From Pseudoneurospora amorphoporcata (taxonomy: Eukaryota; Ascomycota; Sordariomycetes; Sordariales; Sordariaceae), in contig MU859543.1 in NCBI GenBank assembly GCA_033297205.1, positions 1 through 10,181 of the forward strand: DNA of 10,181 nucleotides, written 5' to 3'. The number at the start of each line of letters is the position of its first letter. Position 1 is the stretch's first letter. Below, in pieces: positions 7,186-10,181 of the stretch. The notes under the pieces are model-generated. The model was not told the DNA's origin and searched no databases. It worked only from the letters and a program-made list of their open reading frames with translations. Both the position numbers and the translations under genes were made by a program.

Positions 7186-8853
7186 TTACTCCACCACCAC
7201 CCTCTTCTTCACATAACAAGGCCAATTCTCCGGCGTAACAGTAAAGTTCGCCTTCCACGTCCACTCCTGCTTCGGATCGACCTGGGTAAACTCATAATCC
7301 CTCACCAGCGTCGCGCAAATCTTGGACAACTCAATCTTGGCAATATTCTGTCCCGGGCACGACGCATACCCCATCCCCCACGGGATGAAATACTTCTCCA
7401 AGCCTGCCGCGCCCTCCCTGAACCACCTATCAGGGTTAAACTCCCTTGCGTCCTCTCCCCAGATCTCCTTGGAGTAGTGAATCACCCAGATATTCACACT
7501 AACAGTCGTCCCCTCCGGCAACGTCCTGTCCCCGATCGTCAACCCTCCCTTTGGCACCACCCTCGGCAAGCCCATCGACGCTGGCCCGAAAATCCGTAAC
7601 GCCTCCTTGATGCACGCTTGCAGGAAAGGCAGCTTCTGCGCCTCCGCGTAACTAACCTCGCCCGCAACACCCGCCGCATCGACCTCCTCGCGCGCTCGTG
7701 TCCAGGCATCAGGGTGCCGAATCATGTAATACACAAAAGCCTGCAACGCCGCCGCGACCGTCTCGTTCCCCGCCGCCACGGCGTTGAACGCCGCGCTGTG
7801 GACTTCGTGCTCCTGCATCTTCCCATCGGGGCCCATCTGCTTGTGCTGTTCCAGCACGCGAAGCCAGTGCGACAGCGCGTCGCAAGACCGACCGTCGTCA
7901 TGGTTGCGCTGTCTCTCTTTGATGGCCGCCACGGCCGTGTTGATCAGGTGTCCCCAGGGCGTGACGCCCAGCCAGGTGATCAGGGGGTTGCTCAGGAACA
8001 GGACGTGGAACCAGCGGAAGAAGCCGGCGATGGAAACGTAAGCCGCTTGGGGATGACTATTAGAAATAGTATTGTCGATGTCAGTGCCCGTTTGCAGGAA
8101 GCCGAATTGCTTGGAGAACAAAACCTCGCCGATCACGTCCGAGGTGGCGAAGGTGAAGAACTTGTCGAGGTCGATGGGCGCGCCCGAGGTGGAGTGCTGG
8201 TCGAGCCAGGAGAAGAGGAGAGACAAGGTCTGGGTGATGTTGGGCTCGGAGCGGAGGAGGTTGGGTAAGGTGTAGGCCGGGGCCAGGTGCCGAGAGAGCT
8301 CGTTCTTGATGGCCGGGTCGGTCTCGGACATGGGGTTTGCGAAACGGCCGTCGGGAAAGGCGATGACCTTGTACCAGGAGCCCTTGTGGAGGGGGGCGGC
8401 GAGGATCTTCCGCACGGCGGAGGGGTGGCTGACGGAGACTTCGTTGGGGGCTATGCGGACGAAGTAGCCTAGAGAGAGGGTTAGTTGGTGAGTTTAGTTT
8501 GGTGAGGTGGGATGGGTAGGTAGGTGGGTGGTTTGAAAGGAAGAGAGGAATGCTTCGAACATACCATGCTTATCGTGCAGACTGATGAGGTCGAGGTTCT
8601 GCTTTCCGTTAAGGATGCGCTTGATGTGCCATAGTCGAGTGAAGCTGGCAGCGAAAGGGCCGGGGATGTCGCTGATGGGAGAGAAATAACGGCGCCATAC
8701 GCAGAGAGTGAGGAGTCCTACAACTACAAGTCCGAAAACCTGGAGAGACAAGCTCTTTGTGGGACTAAAGTGAACACTCCATGCTTGCGTAGCCTGAGGA
8801 GCCTGTGTCCTGTTTTCTCCTAGAAGAGCTTTGGGGTCAAAAATGACAGACAT
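7186..8853 (-). CDS. Cytochrome P450 monooxygenase, membrane-anchored (pisatin-demethylase-like)
   Basis: A heme-thiolate monooxygenase that uses O2 and electrons from an NADPH-P450 reductase at the ER membrane; the substrate is unknown. Two exons (8853-8565 and 8468-7186) make 1572 nt, giving 523 aa, a normal length. A hydrophobic anchor (about 36-54, LSLQVFGLVVVGLLTLCVW) is followed by basic residues and the hinge SDIPGPF (61-67). The I helix has AGNETV (329-334, acid-alcohol pair Glu332-Thr333), the K helix EALR (385-388), the PERF-like region FNPDRW (440-445), and the heme loop WGMGYASCPG with Cys467. The usual Arg/His two residues before the Cys is Ala465, and the usual Phe is Trp460. 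GY-SCPGQNIAKIELSK resembles the fungal pisatin-demethylase/CYP57-like group from memory. The first ATG is at 8853; the open frame reaches upstream only through TTG. The gene converges with RPE1. Family sure, subfamily tentative. Confidence 0.93.
8469..8564 (-). other. P450 intron (96 nt)
   Basis: Donor gtatgt, a branch actaac near the end and acceptor ctctctag. Splicing joins DKHG to YFVRIAPNEVSVS, the expected P450 sequence after the N-terminal hinge region (phase 1, within Gly97). Most of the intron is pyrimidine-rich with repeated CCTAC/CCCACC units. Confidence 0.92.
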
Positions 8854-8867
8854 CTTCAACAATGTCT

Positions 8868-8887
8868 ACGGAAGGTGTGCCTTCCGT
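8868..8887. promoter_or_regulatory. Perfect inverted repeat with CGG-N12-CCG near the P450 start
   Basis: ACGGAAGG, a 4-nt spacer, then CCTTCCGT: 8-bp perfect arms, ending 14 nt before the P450 ATG at 8853. CGG triplets facing each other across a fixed spacer are the classic binding form of fungal Zn(II)2Cys6 regulators. The same sequence would also form a stable hairpin in the 5' UTR if transcription starts upstream of it. Structure is seen directly; the role is inferred. Confidence 0.5.
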
Positions 8888-8915
8888 CTTCTCGACTGTC
8901 CTGTGTGTCTGTTCT

Positions 8916-8998
8916 GAATGTGACACAACAAAAAGGCATGGTGGTAAGGCACATGGCGGGCGGAGGGCCGTTAGGTTTTTGTTTTCCATGTCACATTC
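8916..8998. repeat. Spaced inverted repeat GAATGTGACA / TGTCACATTC
   Basis: Perfect 10-bp arms at 8916-8925 and 8989-8998, 63 bp apart, lie 63-145 bp upstream of the P450 start. The position and spacing suit paired regulator sites, but no binding protein is known to me for this exact sequence. Confidence 0.45.
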
Positions 8999-9041
8999 TT
9001 TGGGCCTGTTGTAGAATACATCTAGGATCCACCATCATGTA

Positions 9042-9067
9042 ATTGCCCAAACTTTGGGAAGGGCAAT
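9042..9067. repeat. Nested inverted repeats (ATTGCCC / GGGCAAT)
   Basis: Perfect 7-bp arms (9042-9048, 9061-9067) enclose a second, overlapping palindrome CCCAAA-C-TTTGGG (9046-9058). The two hairpins exclude each other. About 200 bp upstream of the P450 start. Function unknown. Confidence 0.35.
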
Positions 9068-9733
9068 GGGGCCACAATTCCATGATCACGACGATGAACA
9101 TAAGGCGGTGTCATGGTATTGTCCATCCGGGGGACACTACTGGAGTAAGGTACGTAGCATCCGCGGAAAAGGGGGACTCCTCCTAGTGGCCAGACGTACC
9201 GCATCGCCCCATCCGCTAGGGTTTTAGTCGAACGTTGAAGATAGAAAAATTGCAGCTATGACAGCTTTCTTTGACGGGACAGTTACCCGAGCTAAGTTGT
9301 TTCGATTTCTGTGCACAGCAGATATGCAATATCAAAATTTCCTACCTATACATGATGCAGACTCCAAGCCGAGTAAAGTGTCCACACGGAATGTCATGCT
9401 GACCGGGAAAAAAAATGAAAAGCAATTAAAAAAAAAAAAATTTAAGGGAAAGGATGAAGCGGTCTCGTACGCACACTGCAACATGAAGAAAATAGAGGTG
9501 TTACATTCCGGTAAATAAGTGAAACTGCTGGCAAATCGGTTCTGCAGCCTTCTCCGGCAGTGATCTACTACCGGTCGGCTTTCATTCCTCAAGCAGTGAC
9601 TGCTTCAGAGTGTACTATTTGAAGGGTAGATAGGTAATGTGTTATCGCGAGGAAAACGTGTTGCGTCGAGGCAAAATTGTGGCTTCCTGGGCTGGAAGGA
9701 TGTCGAAATGTCCGATACTAAACACTCGAGACA

Positions 9734-9757
9734 CTAGAGGTACCTACGTACCTCTAG
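9734..9757. repeat. 24-bp palindromic element (CTAGAGGTAC / GTACCTCTAG)
   Basis: Perfect 10-bp arms around a 4-nt CTAC spacer, followed at once by another AGGTA. It also contains GTACCT-type direct repeats. Short TAGGTACCT-rich sequences are frequent in intergenic DNA of Sordariomycetes, so this may belong to that class. Confidence 0.55.
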
Positions 9758-9855
9758 GTAACATTTCCATTCCTTGAAAAGGCAACTACCTTAGTTACTA
9801 GACCTCGTTCATAAATGTCGGGATATCCGTCTTTGATGACTTGAATGCAGCGCAC

Positions 9856-9935
9856 CCCTTTTTTTCTCATCTTTCTTCTTTCGTCTGCGTTATTTGTTTC
9901 TTTTTTTTTTTTTTTTTTCTCTCTCTTTCTTCTGT
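9856..9935 (+). repeat. Pyrimidine tract with an 18-T run
   Basis: Nearly 80 nt of mostly C and T on the plus strand, with 18 consecutive T at 9901-9918 followed by CTCTCTCTTTC. Low-complexity; possibly promoter- or replication-associated, or simply a microsatellite. Confidence 0.7.
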
Positions 9936-10071
9936 TGCTTGGGAGACTGTGGTGAGTAAGTCTAAGTGCCAGAGGTCGGGTACGTGATTTACGTCTACAT
10001 GTTAGTACCAGAAGATGAAAGAAGGAAACAAACAAAGTAGAGATTAAAGGCGAAAATATTTCCGAGAAACG

Positions 10072-10130
<59 letters not shown>

Positions 10131-10133
10131 TTT
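10072..10133 (+). repeat. Run of 55 A followed by 7 T
   Basis: By position count, A occupies 10072-10126 and T 10127-10133. It could be the tail of a retroposed sequence, an expanded homopolymer, or an assembly or sequencing artefact. No coding part of a LINE is visible on its left, and its right flank is only 48 nt, so target-site duplications cannot be judged. Confidence 0.8.
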
Positions 10134-10181
10134 GACACAGAGGGCAGGGTATAGTTGGGCCCCGGTTTGGGGGTAGAGTTT

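Larger units (their letters stand above)
8854..9257 (-). promoter_or_regulatory. P450 upstream region
   Basis: About 400 bp upstream of the P450 start, with several inverted repeats (listed separately) and no clear TATA box. An open frame on the minus strand at 9022-9204 has no recognisable domain and is probably chance. Confidence 0.5.
9258..10181. other. Gene-free A/T-rich tail of the window
   Basis: No domain-bearing frame is visible. The plus-strand open frame at 9258-9518 is 86 codons and lysine-rich because of A-runs (13 A at 9428-9440). The minus-strand frames at 9332-9592 and 9754-10035 likewise read through homopolymers. Contents that can be named are a 24-bp palindromic element, a pyrimidine tract and a very long A run, all listed separately. 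No terminal inverted repeats, transposase or reverse transcriptase fragments were recognised. Confidence 0.6.

Noticed and set aside
7618..8268. 216-codon open frame antisense to the P450
   Set aside because: The sequence is Arg/Val/Gly-rich with no domain; the opposite strand carries clear P450 motifs.
4073..8853. A secondary-metabolite gene cluster formed by the questin-oxidase-like gene and the P450
   Set aside because: They are separated by the housekeeping epimerase, and no synthase, transporter or regulator gene is present in the window.
9258..9518. Plus-strand 86-codon lysine-rich frame
   Set aside because: The lysines come from A homopolymers, and there is no recognisable domain or start context.

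Overview
The window looks like nuclear DNA of a filamentous ascomycete, most likely a Sordariomycete. The coding sequences are cut by short introns of 54-96 nt with fungal donors (gtatgt, gtaagc), CTRAY-type branch sites (gctaac, gctgac, actaac) and ordinary AG acceptors. Start codons sit in CA-rich leaders, and the proteins resemble filamentous-fungal versions of their families. Placement below class level (Sordariales-like) is only an impression. I see no rRNA, tRNA, CRISPR or bacterial-type operon.

Layout from left to right: (1) 1-733, non-coding, including the 3' flank of RAD17. (2) 734-3616, minus strand, an apparently intronless gene for the DNA-damage checkpoint clamp loader Rad17 (960 aa). 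(3) 3617-4072, RAD17 promoter region with a two-unit telomere-like motif. (4) 4073-5409, minus strand, a three-exon gene for a questin-oxidase-like (AflY/HypA, DUF4243) protein of 406 aa. (5) 5410-5903, a divergent promoter region. (6) 5904-6867, plus strand, a three-exon gene for ribulose-phosphate 3-epimerase (251 aa), whose second intron is odd. (7) 6868-7185, a convergent 3' region. (8) 7186-8853, minus strand, a two-exon gene for a membrane-anchored cytochrome P450 (523 aa). (9) 8854-10181, about 1.3 kb with no convincing gene; it holds the P450 promoter with clear inverted repeats, a 24-bp palindromic element, a pyrimidine tract with 18 T and a run of 55 A.

There is no single pathway here. 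RAD17 (genome integrity) and the epimerase (pentose phosphate pathway) are housekeeping genes. The questin-oxidase-like gene and the P450 are types often found in secondary-metabolite or xenobiotic oxidation, but no polyketide synthase, peptide synthetase, transporter or cluster regulator is visible, so a biosynthetic cluster is not supported from this window. I did not find a wholly new system. The most unusual items are the epimerase intron, which divides exactly into two abutting 77-nt GT...AG introns with nothing between them, and a perfect 8-bp hairpin containing CGG-N12-CCG just upstream of the P450 start codon.
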